Origin: Thecaphora thlaspeos | Taxonomy: Eukaryota > Basidiomycota > Ustilaginomycetes > Urocystidales > Glomosporiaceae | Direction of reading: 5' to 3' | Length of the DNA stretch: 64,000 nucleotides | Assembly (NCBI GenBank): GCA_900291925.1 | Contig: UWYS01000007.1 | Span: 620,001 to 684,000 of the forward strand | Shown: positions 56,101-64,000 of the stretch, piece by piece | Layout: each line of letters opens with the position of its first letter | Position numbering within the stretch: the stretch's first letter is position 1 | Program-made: the position numbers and the translations under genes | The notes under the pieces: model-generated | What the model saw: the letters and a program-made list of their open reading frames with translations, nothing else | Database searches by the model: none | Told to the model about the DNA's origin: nothing

Positions 56101-57620
56101 CGTCCGCTGGCTGCAGCTCGATCTCGATCCGCTCCTCGTCGAAGTCAACGCCCGACTGGCGGCCTTCGGCCCGGGCCTGTGCCTTGGCTCGAGCGCGGGC
56201 GAGCCCGTCGCGACACGCCGCCTCAAATCTCACCATGAACGATTTTCGGTCGAGCAGCGGCCACTGTGGGTTGACCCTCTCGAAGTAGGCGTCGACCAGC
56301 TTCCTCGCGACCGGGACAGGGGGAAATGGAGCTGGCGGCGGCAAGGGCTCGAGTAGCTGCTCTGGCGGCGGGACTGTGATGTCGGACGTCTCTTCCGCCT
56401 CGGCGTACTGCATCGCCTCTGCATCGTCAAAAAGCGACGGCTTCTTGTCGCCATCGGATGACGTAACTGACCTGGAGCTGTCTTGCTTTGGATCGAGCAG
56501 CGTCTCGCGGATAGCAGATGCAGGTTCAGCTACATTGCTTTCGCCTCCGCCGCTGCCGCCGCCTCGACTACCATCATGGTCGAATTCCTGCTTCATCCCT
56601 TGTACGCCGGCGCTCGAGAGGTCCAGGCGGGGCCCGATGGCCTTACGGCTCCTAAAAGCGCCCGACCTCTTCTCGGTGCTGCCGCTGTGGGAATCGCCGC
56701 GACGCAGGCCTGCCAGGGCGGACTGCTGGATCGCCTGGCAGAGCAATCGCGCTGGCGACAGGCCGCTGGCGTACGAGTTGAGCTGCCTGAGCGAGGGTCT
56801 GAGGGCTTTGGCTGGCATCGTCTCTACGCCGTTGGGGCCGAGCACGACCTGTTGTGGGCCTAGAGGGCGGGCATTGACGCCGTCGTACGCCGCCTCAGCT
56901 CCTCTGGCCGGTCTCTTTGCGGGTCGCTCCGACTCCGGGGTCCAGTTTACAGCGGCGGCAAGAGGCCGCTTGCCAGACACTGCAGAGGCCTGCTCCAACA
57001 TATGCGTGCCGCCTGCGAGGGAGCCTGGACCGCCACTGGTCTGTCGCTGGCCGCTTCGCAAAGCCTCGAGCTCCTTCTTCAACTGGTCGACGCGATCCTC
57101 TAGCTCTGCGACGTAGCTGCGGCGGTGACGTGGAGCGAGATAGATAGGACGATCGTCAGTAGGCCGAAACGGGTGACGACGGAGCTGCTGAATGTCAGAC
57201 GACTGCGGCTCACCTTCGGCTGACCTCCCTTCCCGTCGCCGGGTCAAGTCCAACACAGCTCTCGTGTGCTTTGAGGCAGGGTCCGCAAGAAGGGAAGCCC
57301 AGATCGCACTTGATCTTCTTGGTCCGACATCGTCGACAGACCATGACCGGGCGGTGGAGCGGCTTGACCTCCGTCGCTGCGATACTGCCACTACTGCCAC
57401 TGGTACTCATGGACTGGGCCAATGCTTGGTGTTGCTGCTGGTGCTGGTGCTGCTGCTGCTTGGGTGCCTTGGGCTCCCTGGGCTTGCGGGGTTTCTTGGG
57501 CGCAGCCTGAGGCTGGCCCTGGGTCTGAGGCTCGAACGCAGTGGCGAGCGTATCGGAGTCGGCCAATGACGACGGGCCGGCCACCGCCATGACGTCTGGG
57601 GTGTGCTCGGTAGATGACAT
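53177..57620 (-). CDS. Zn2Cys6 transcription factor with fungal_trans domain, very large
   Basis: Exons 57620-57214 and 57116-53177 (97-base intron), 1448 residues. The zinc cluster has cysteines at residues 95, 98, 105, 112, 115 and 122 (CRRCRTKKIKC then CGPCLKAHESC), and the intron is followed by a dimerising coiled coil (SYVAELEDRVDQLKKELEAL). The middle homology region starts at VDAYFERVNPQWPLLDRKSF and includes LYSMMRTSRPGIWYTLGISL, RLFWCAYSIDRSVGVHLGRP and GIADADVNCAMP, typical of PF04082. An inserted acidic/Ala-rich region and a Gln/His-rich tail (after about residue 960) account for the size. The N-terminus has a Gln/His run (QQQHQHQQQHQ) and a KKPRKPREPK basic stretch. It should bind CGG-containing sites as a dimer; targets are unknown. 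Confidence 0.9.
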
Positions 57621-58214
57621 CTCGTGCGACGTGCAGAGGGCCTAGGGGTGGTCGAGGTCTATCTCTCAGGGCGGAAGTTGGTCGCGGGTTGCGAGTGCGT
57701 GCGTCGAAGGCTCTTGCAGGGAAGGTGCTTTCGTAGTTCGTCGAATCGGCGCTGTGGGTGGGGAGGGTCGGGCCATCCTTTTATGTATCGGCTGCGCATT
57801 CGCGAGGGTAGGCAAAAGGACGATCCCGTCCCACCACCGAGCGGACGTTCTCAACCCGAGGCAAGGAAGCTCCAAAGAGAGCTCGTCAGACGGACAGTCA
57901 CACGGTGTTTTGGCTTTCTCTCGGGCAGCGTGGCGCTGCAAAGGGCCAGATGGAACCTTGCGACGGGTCAGGTGCAAGACCGGGATGAGCTGAGCTCGTC
58001 CGGGAGTGGGGGTCGGCGGCGGATGTCGGATCGAACGACGAGCCTACCTGAGCCGTAGCACGTCGATGTCGATCTTCTGTGAGAGTGTTGGGCAAGAATA
58101 GAGGATGGATGGATGGCCGGCAGGAAGGTCAAGATTAAGGTGCGGGAAGGAAAGAAGATGCTGCCAAGGTGGCGGTGGTGGCGGTGGCAACGAGCGCGGC
58201 GCCGGAAGAAGCTA
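57621..58214. other. promoter region of the second regulator, up to the transposon
   Basis: About 590 bases from the regulator's ATG to the TA target site of the pogo-like element. CpG-rich, no gene. The transposon thus sits within 600 bases of the regulator's start and could affect its control. Confidence 0.6.
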
Positions 58215-58293
58215 ACGCGTTTCCCTGGGAATCCGGCCTCATTAGGAATCCAGCCAAAAAATCTACTCGTCGGCCTTCCTCACCACCACCACC
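58215..58293 (+). repeat. left terminal inverted repeat
   Basis: Begins ACGCGTTTCCCTGGG and ends in a CACC run. It pairs with 60096-60178 along its whole length. Where the two copies differ, most positions are CG in one and TG or CA in the other. Confidence 0.88.
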
Positions 58294-58349
58294 CTGGCCG
58301 TCACTGCTACACCATCTGCACTCTGTCAAGCACACCAGACAAGCACTGC

Positions 58350-60040
58350 AATCAGTTCAACACTTGCTCCAAATAGTACATGCTCAGCTTTGCTTGCCTG
58401 GTCCAGAACTGCTGCCAGATGGGTTGGGGAAGAGGAGCCAGGGGTCATACAAGGCAAGAGAGCTTGGTCCAGCAGAAGCAGGATCAACAGCAAGTTGGGG
58501 TGGTGCTGGCAGTGGCTCTGCAGGCTCAGCAGGTGCTAGAGGGGGTGGTTGCACAACATCAGCTGCTTTGGCTTTGCCCTTTGCCTTGCTTGATGCTGCC
58601 TTCCTTGCTGTCTTCTTTGTTGGTGTTGCAGCATCTGCCTTGCTTGCCTTCTTGGTGGCTGCTTGCTCTCATTCCTCCTTCCTCTGCTGCTCTGCAATGT
58701 CCATTGCAATCCTCTCTTCCCACAGGTGCTCTCCTGTTGCTTGGCTGATCATGGTGTCCTTGCTGATGTAGTGACAGTTGCCTGCCTCAAAGGTTGTCTT
58801 GAGTGGTGACTCACTGTGTTGCTCCTTTTCTTGGACCAGCTTGCAGCCATGTAACAACTTGTCAAACCCCTTCTGCAGCTTGCAGCAAATGCAGCTCCAC
58901 TCTCTCTTGTCTGTGCTGTGCTTGTAGTTGTTGAGGAGGGCTTCAAAGCACTGTGGCTTCCTTGGAGTATCAAAGAAGGGCTCCTGGGCAGGCAGCAGCA
59001 TCTCTTGGCAAGGTGGCTTGTAGCCAGAGAGCATCAAGAGGACCTTCTCAGGGGAGGGTGGCACTGTCAGACCCACATCTGAAAAAGCCTTGTATACTGC
59101 AGCATCCTTGGTCTTGCTGTGGGCCTCAGCATAGAACCAAGCAAAGTGGATGTGGTCAACCTTCTTTGTGCCACCAAGAGCAGCAACCTGGCAGCCATAG
59201 CTGTCCTTGATGGGGCCAAAGAGGCTGGATAATGTGGGTGACATGAGCCAGAAAGCAGACTGGCACAATGTGGTGCTTCCAGCACTGGTTGCAGAAGTCA
59301 ACAGAGACATGCAAGGCATGCCCATCAAGGAGTAGCAGCCACCACTCACCCTCTCAGGCCCCAGTTGGCTTGGTTTGTGGCTCAAAGACCTATTGAAGCC
59401 ACTTGAGTGCCAAGTCATTGCTTGTCCAGCCCTTTGGTGAGATGGAAAAGTGCCAGTTAAGGCCCAGTCCCTCCATCCTCCTGTGATCTCCAAGCTGGTG
59501 CCATGTGCCTTTCCAGATCACAAGCAGGTCAAGAAAGAGGCCACTAGAGCCAATGCACTTGACAACAGTGAACTTGTGGTTGCCTGGATGGACATGGAAG
59601 GCATTCTTCTTCTCAACAGGGACAATGACCTTCTGATGTCTGCTGAACCCCATGATGATGCTGGTCTTGTACAATGATGTACTGGCTGATGGTGCAGGGA
59701 AAGTTGGCATAGAAGCAGCTGAGGTTGTCAAATAAGGTGCCATCCATGTGCTGATTCTCTAGAGCTTGGTTGTACATGCTCTGGAGCTGTGGGTGGTGCT
59801 CAAGGTAGTGCTGCACCCAGTTTTTGCCCAGCTCCCTCACCTGACAGCAGCTGCCAGCCTCTACAGGTGATTGCAGTGTTCAAGCATACTCCCAGACCAT
59901 TGCTGGGGTGAGGGGGAAGCCTTGATTGGTGCAGCACTCAATGTGGGTGGCAAGAGTGGCCTTGGCAGCTGGTGAGAGGGCCTACTGTGCCCCATGGGCA
60001 GCAGTCTTTGGCAGGGTGCTGGCAGTACAGAGGTGCTGCT
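58350..60040 (-). pseudogene. pogo-type DDE transposase, inactivated
   Basis: Read on the minus strand in order: a CENP-B/Tc5-type helix-turn-helix remnant (GFPLTPAMVWEYA then a stop), LGKNWVQHYLEHHPQL, the first catalytic Asp region (IIVQDQ), KVIVPVEKKNAFHVHPGNHK, FSISPKGWTSNDLALKWL, the second Asp in WLLLLDGHALHVSVDF, FLAHVTHIIQPL, and then FGPIKDSYGCQVAALGG and VDHIHFAWFYAEAHSK after a deletion. These match DDE_1 transposases of pogo/Fot1 elements. At least two stops in the N-terminal part, a stop after LALKWLQ, a frameshift near the first Asp and a frame-changing deletion after HIIQPL mean it cannot make an active enzyme. A Lys/Ala-rich tail ends before the left repeat. Confidence 0.85.
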
Positions 60041-60095
60041 GTGCTGTTCCAGAGAGCAAGATTTAGTGCAGGTGGTGTAGCAGTGGTGGCAAGGG

Positions 60096-60178
60096 TGGTG
60101 GTGGTGGTGAGGAGGAAGGCTGATGAGTATATTTTTTGGCCAGATTCCTAGGGAGGCCAGATTCCCAGGGAAATGCGT
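60096..60178 (-). repeat. right terminal inverted repeat
   Basis: Read on the minus strand it begins ACGCATTTCCCTGGG and continues as the left repeat does, with a three-base CTC length difference before the CACC run. Confidence 0.88.
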
Positions 60179-60180
60179 TA

Positions 60181-60815
60181 GTTAGAAGATGAAGGTCAAG
60201 GCCACAAAGTTGTGCCAGAAAAGGGCAGGCATCCATCCAGTATCTGGCCTGGGTTGCTTCGTTCCCAGGCTCGGCGGTGCTCCAGACCCGGAGTCGCATC
60301 TTTCTGGCCAGCTTTTCCCCCCGCTTTTATCTGCCCTTAACTCTGACCCCTTGTATGTAGGTGGGCGCCGACTCGCGCCTCTGTTTCGTCCGGAGAACGC
60401 CGAGTAAATTTGGACCCTCTTCTGTGTATCCAGCGCTCGTTCCTTCCGGTCCTTCCCGCCCTTTCCGCCTTCGAGAGCCAAAACAGGCGATATCAGTCCT
60501 TTGACCGCATTGCACAGCCGACCGACGTCTGGCGGGAGTGCATCGGGTCCGACAACGCTCGCCAATGTCCGGGTCGTCCCGCACGCATCTGTCTCGCTTG
60601 ACGAGTAGCTCGGCGTCGCTCGCTCGCTCGCTGACGGTGTCGGGGCGCATGGCTTCTCTGCTCCAACCTGGCAAGACGGGTGTATTCTTATCGTTTTGTC
60701 TCGGTCGGTGTCATTCGGGAGGTTTGAACTGTAGAGCTACGCGGGCAGCCCCGTGTATATGGTAAAGGTCCGTTTCATTCCGACACCACGCCACCTTCCG
60801 ACCCGCTCGCTGCTT
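60181..60815. other. intergenic, 3' of the dehydrogenase gene
   Basis: 635 bases of CpG-rich sequence between the transposon and the dehydrogenase stop. No supportable gene. Confidence 0.55.
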
Positions 60816-62450
60816 CTACTGCTGCGTTTCGGACCACCTCTTGAGCATCTGCTCCTGCTCAAACGGAGGCACGCCTGCCGTAACCCTGAAGCCAGCCGAC
60901 AGCGAGGACCAGTCGAGATCATTGCTGCCAATCGCCCGGGCCGAGAGCATGTGCTGTCGCGCCAGTTCGATGATGGGCAGCGGGCAGTCGACCGACTCGC
61001 CCAGCCTGATGATGTGGCTTGCGCTGCGATGCAGCAGTCGGGTCAAAGGTTGGAGGCACCGGTCAGCGACACCCTCCTGAACACCAACGGCCGTTGTCCG
61101 ATGACATCGACAGGCTCGAGCCATCGTACACTCACTCCTTGATACCGCCGTCAAGCGTAAAGCCATTTTCGCCGTGAAAGTCGTTGTTCATGATCTGCGA
61201 TGGGAACGACGACGAAGGCGGCCAGGGACGACCACGGAGAAAGCGTCAGCATGCATCTGGAGGCGGCCGAGGCGATGCCTGCCTGTACATGAGCCTGCTG
61301 TGTCTGCGTCCTTCTCACCTTCTTGCCATAACCGAGCGCCGAGGGAGCCGGGTAGAACTCCTCTAGGAACTCGTAGATGCGTTCCGCTCCGACACCGGTC
61401 TTGTCGGCCAGCGTCATGGTCTCGGAGAGCATCTCGATCGTCGACACGATGAGCTGCGATAGGATGCGAGCGAGGATACGAAAAGGGATCATCAAATCAG
61501 CAACGGCGTGACGCAGCTCCCGTAGGGCGCAAGCTAGAGGCCCTAGCCTTGCTGAATGCCTGCACTCACGCTGTTACCGATCAGCTTAAACGATGCTGCT
61601 CGCTCGGGGTTCGAGCCAAAATCCATGATCTGTTTCGTGTAGGGGTGGGGTGGAGTCGTATACACAAGCGATCCGTGATAAGCTGACTGCGAGCGGAACA
61701 AGGGCCTTCTGACGCAAGTGAAATTCCAACGAGACTTACCTTGCGTCCCATGGCGGGCACAACTGTTCGTCACGATCACGGGAGTAGTCGGGGAGGTTTT
61801 ATTTGGGTCAGAACTTCATCAAGTGCAGCCTCTACGGGGCGGACGAGTCACGGGGGCGATGACCATCACTTACGGAACTGGCTGACGTGCTTCTTGCTGT
61901 TGTGCGGGCCGGCAACGGCAAAGACGAGCTTGGCCTGGGCGGCGAGCGGCGGCGGACCGAACGCAGGCGCCGCAACAAAATGGCGCTTGGGCAGGCTCGA
62001 TACCTTTCGCTCGAGGCCACCCGTGATAGTAGGATAGAGGGTGCTCGTCTCAACAAAGACGGTCGACATGCCGCTGCTGATCCTCTCTTGGCTCGAGTGG
62101 CCGACGCGCTTCTCCTCGCCCTTGAGCAACTCGGCGTAGATCTCCTCAGCGGCGGCGTCGTTGCTCAGGCTGGTGAAGATCAGCTCGCATCGCTGACCCA
62201 GCTCGGCGGCGTTGCCGACGGCCTTGACCAGACCCTCGCTGCTCTTCTCGAGCTCCTGAGCCTTGGAGACGGTGCGGTTAAAGATGAGCAGCGGGGGAAG
62301 GGGCGGGTTGAGGGTGGACATGTGCTTGGCGAGGTTGAGGGCCATCTTGGAGCCCATGTTGCCGAGTCCGACCCATCCGAGCTGGTGCTGCGGGTGCGGG
62401 GTGCCGGGGGCGCTGTAGGGGATGTTTGCGTTCAGAGTATCGCTCGACAT
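60816..62450 (-). CDS. beta-hydroxyacid dehydrogenase-like (3-hydroxyisobutyrate/6-phosphogluconate family)
   Basis: Six exons, 62450-61874, 61762-61740, 61629-61570, 61453-61319, 61194-61136 and 61023-60816, all phases consistent, 353 residues; exon 2 is only 23 bases. The NAD(P)-binding motif is GWVGLGNMGSKMALNLAK (about residues 25-42), followed by LIFNRTVSKAQELE, SLSNDAAAEEIY, VFVETSTLYPTI for the substrate-binding DxST-type segment, and the C-terminal helical domain (FLVPAMGRK, SFKLIGNS, MTLADKTGVGAERIYEFLEE). The reactive Lys in the K-LIGNS segment is present. Members oxidise 3-hydroxyisobutyrate, tartronate semialdehyde and similar acids; the exact substrate cannot be told. No mitochondrial leader is visible, which argues against valine degradation. 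Confidence 0.88.
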
Positions 62451-63224
62451 GGTTGGTCGCTGGCTGGGCTTTTGCTGCCGCTGCTGCTGCGGTGTTCGAG
62501 AGAGATTGCTTGGATGTGAGTCGGAGGAGTGAGCAACGGCGGCTCAACAGACAGGCGGGCGTGGGGTGGGAAGCGTCTGAGCGAGGGTGGGGGAGGTGAT
62601 AGGGGAAGGACGAAGAGGACGAAGAGGACGACGCGGGAAGGCAAGAGGGGTTCTTCCGTTCCGCCGAGGCAAGGTCTCTCCTACGTATGCGCTTGCCGTC
62701 GCCGCCGATGGGCTGCGCTCAAAGCGGCACGAGCGCTGCACCCTGACATCGGACTGGCCGGCCTCGTGCCTCGTTCGCCCCCATAACTCCACATGCCCCA
62801 CCACCGCAAGCGCGCCCAGTCTCGCACGGGTAAAACACCGCTGCAACCAAAAGGGGCTCTCGGTCCGCCGAGTTGCACCTGGCTCGAGCCCCCAACGAGC
62901 CGAACCCTCGCAAGCACCCGCAAGCAGCAACCAACGCAACCACGCATCTCCCTCTTCTCCAACCCCCTTCTTCGACCCCTTTCCCGCCAGCGCGACAAGC
63001 ACATACCGAGACCATCAGCAACCAACAACCCCTCCGCCGCACTCGAACCTCGGCGCGGACTCTGCTGCGACCACGTTTCAGGCTACCGAGACCGACGGCC
63101 CCCCTTTGAAGACGGCGGAGCGAGCGATTGGAAGCACCACTTTGATCTTCCGACACAGTCGCCACCTTTTTCGCCGCCACCAGGCCCACTACACCCTCAA
63201 CTACACATCACACATATACACACT
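62451..63224. promoter_or_regulatory. divergent promoter region of dehydrogenase and VMA9 genes
   Basis: 774 bases between divergent starts. CpG-rich, with a GACGAAGAG direct repeat at about 62608-62628 on the dehydrogenase side. No gene. Confidence 0.5.
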
Positions 63225-63857
63225 ATGTCGGGCTGGACCACGATTTGGACGCTCATCGCGGTGGTCGGCACGATCAGCGGCGTTTGGGTGACAACACCAA
63301 AAGGACCCAACCAGGTGTGAGTGGCCAGTCCTCGGATCTTGCTTCTTGCTTCTTTGACCAATGCTCGAGGTAGAGAAGTCTGGTGGAGTCGGGAGCTGGG
63401 TCACACAGCGTGGAGCTGCTCTCATTCTCTAACCTGTCAGCCTCCTCTTGCGCCTGTCCTCTTCGCGATATACTCCATGCTGACCTCTCTCTCTCTCTCT
63501 CTTTTTCTCTCTCTCTCTCTCGCTCGTCTCTGGCTCGCTCCCCGCCCCTTCACGGCCGCTAGAATGATCCGGACATCGGTCACCCTGGCGCTGAGCTGCA
63601 TGTTCCTGATGTGGTTCATCGTCTACATGGCTCAGCTCCATCCCATCATCAGTGAGTGCAGTCATAAGCTCGCAAGCGGTAAAGCCTACCGTCGGGCAGC
63701 CTGTCGCGGATGTGCCCATAGCTGACCGACCGACTGTTGTCTCTCTTCCTCTCTGTTTCTCCCTCTCTCCTCCTCTCTGTGCCTGTCTCACTCTGCTTCG
63801 CCGTCCTTTGCCTCGTCAGAGCCAAAGCGAGGGAATCTCCGCTTCCTCGAGGAGTGA
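63225..63857 (+). CDS. VMA9: V-type ATPase subunit e
   Basis: Three exons, 63225-63316, 63563-63651 and 63820-63857, phases consistent, 72 residues. Two membrane helices (WTTIWTLIAVVGTISGVWV and SVTLALSCMFLMWFIVYM) are joined by the conserved PKGPNQ loop, and AQLHPII precedes the short basic tail KPKRGNLRFLEE, as in Vma9/ATP6V0E proteins of 70-80 residues. It is part of the membrane V0 sector of the vacuolar proton pump. The gene is too short and too split to show as one frame; only splicing reveals it. Intron 1 has a CT microsatellite (63487-63532). Confidence 0.92.
63487..63532. repeat. CT microsatellite in VMA9 intron 1
   Basis: Interrupted CT run near the 3' splice site, probably acting as polypyrimidine tract. 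Confidence 0.9.
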
Positions 63858-64000
63858 TGATCGCCCGCCAGAGAAGCCAGGTGGCAACTGAGCCTCCCGA
63901 CTCACACATTGAGGACTGCGGCCGTCTCGAGTGCGCGAGCTCGTCCTCTTCTTACGCTTCCCCGCTCGCGGCCGCTGTACTATATATCCACAGGCAAGGG
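63858..64000. other. 3' flank of VMA9
   Basis: Short CpG-rich remainder of the window; nothing recognisable. Confidence 0.6.

Larger units (their letters stand above)
58213..60180. mobile_element. pogo/Fot1-like DNA transposon, dead copy
   Basis: The element spans 58215-60178 (1964 bases), flanked on both sides by the dinucleotide TA (58213-58214 and 60179-60180), the target duplication of the Tc1-mariner-pogo superfamily. Its ends are inverted repeats of about 80 bases, and its size fits Fot1-type elements. The interior encodes a decayed DDE transposase on the minus strand and is nearly free of CpG, unlike both flanks. Confidence 0.9.

Noticed and set aside
60063..60299. Minus-strand frame running across the right transposon end
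   Set aside because: It spans the TIR and TA junction, so it cannot be an ancestral gene, and it has no domain.
1..64000. TAG might be a sense codon here, given two conserved genes with an internal TAG
   Set aside because: TAG is the normal final stop of several intact genes in the window (MPP alpha, the coiled-coil gene, the peroxidase, the sphingoid base kinase, the dehydrogenase), so reassignment is excluded.

Overview
The window is nuclear DNA of a filamentous basidiomycete fungus, most likely one of the Ustilaginomycotina (smuts and relatives); no species can be named from sequence alone. The signs are a GC- and CpG-rich background, genes packed on both strands, short phase-consistent introns (about 49 to 175 bases) with GTGAGT, GTAAGT or GTCAGT donors and CTGAC or CTAAC branch sites, two large Zn2Cys6 regulators, and long low-complexity protein tails. 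I rebuilt exon structures by hand. In nearly every multi-exon gene all phases add up, so most boundaries are firm; uncertain ones are marked.

Layout: the 3' end of mitochondrial processing peptidase alpha (3-608, +); a PHD-finger protein (1221-4655, -); a coiled-coil, probably Mto1/ApsB-like, protein (7118-11072, -); a Zn2Cys6 regulator (11821-15463, -); a membrane-anchored heme-thiolate peroxidase (17565-19174, +); a 6.4 kb AT-richer, CpG-depleted island (about 19600-25990) holding dead copies of an amidase and a GH28 pectinase-type enzyme plus degenerate repeats; cytosolic endo-beta-N-acetylglucosaminidase GH85 (26132-28724, +); a DUF2237 protein (28824-29655, -); an AIM6-like phosphodiesterase broken by one TAG (29990-31051, -); a class II tRNA-like gene (31696-31807); a NUDIX ADP-ribose pyrophosphatase (32139-33063, +); an unknown disordered protein (33814-35618, -); chaperonin CCT3 (37261-39230, +); a coronin-7-like protein carrying a complete RIB7-type reductase inside its second beta-propeller (39602-44071, -); a sphingoid long-chain base kinase (44561-46834, +); a CaM-kinase (47532-49166, +); an arrestin-like protein with an internal TAG (49333-52330, -); a second Zn2Cys6 regulator (53177-57620, -); a dead pogo/Fot1-like transposon with TIRs and a TA target duplication (58215-60178); a beta-hydroxyacid dehydrogenase-like enzyme (60816-62450, -); and V-ATPase subunit e (63225-63857, +).

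Most genes are single-copy housekeeping or signalling genes with no operon-like logic. Two themes stand out. First, the coronin gene reads in one uninterrupted frame through a full riboflavin-pathway enzyme, an unexpected cytoskeleton/metabolism fusion and the best candidate here for something undescribed. Second, repeat-derived DNA (the 20-26 kb island and the transposon) is almost free of CpG in an otherwise CpG-rich genome, and the two TIR copies of the transposon differ mostly at CpG positions. This points to past cytosine methylation and deamination, which also explains how the amidase lost its conserved arginine codon (CGA to TGA).
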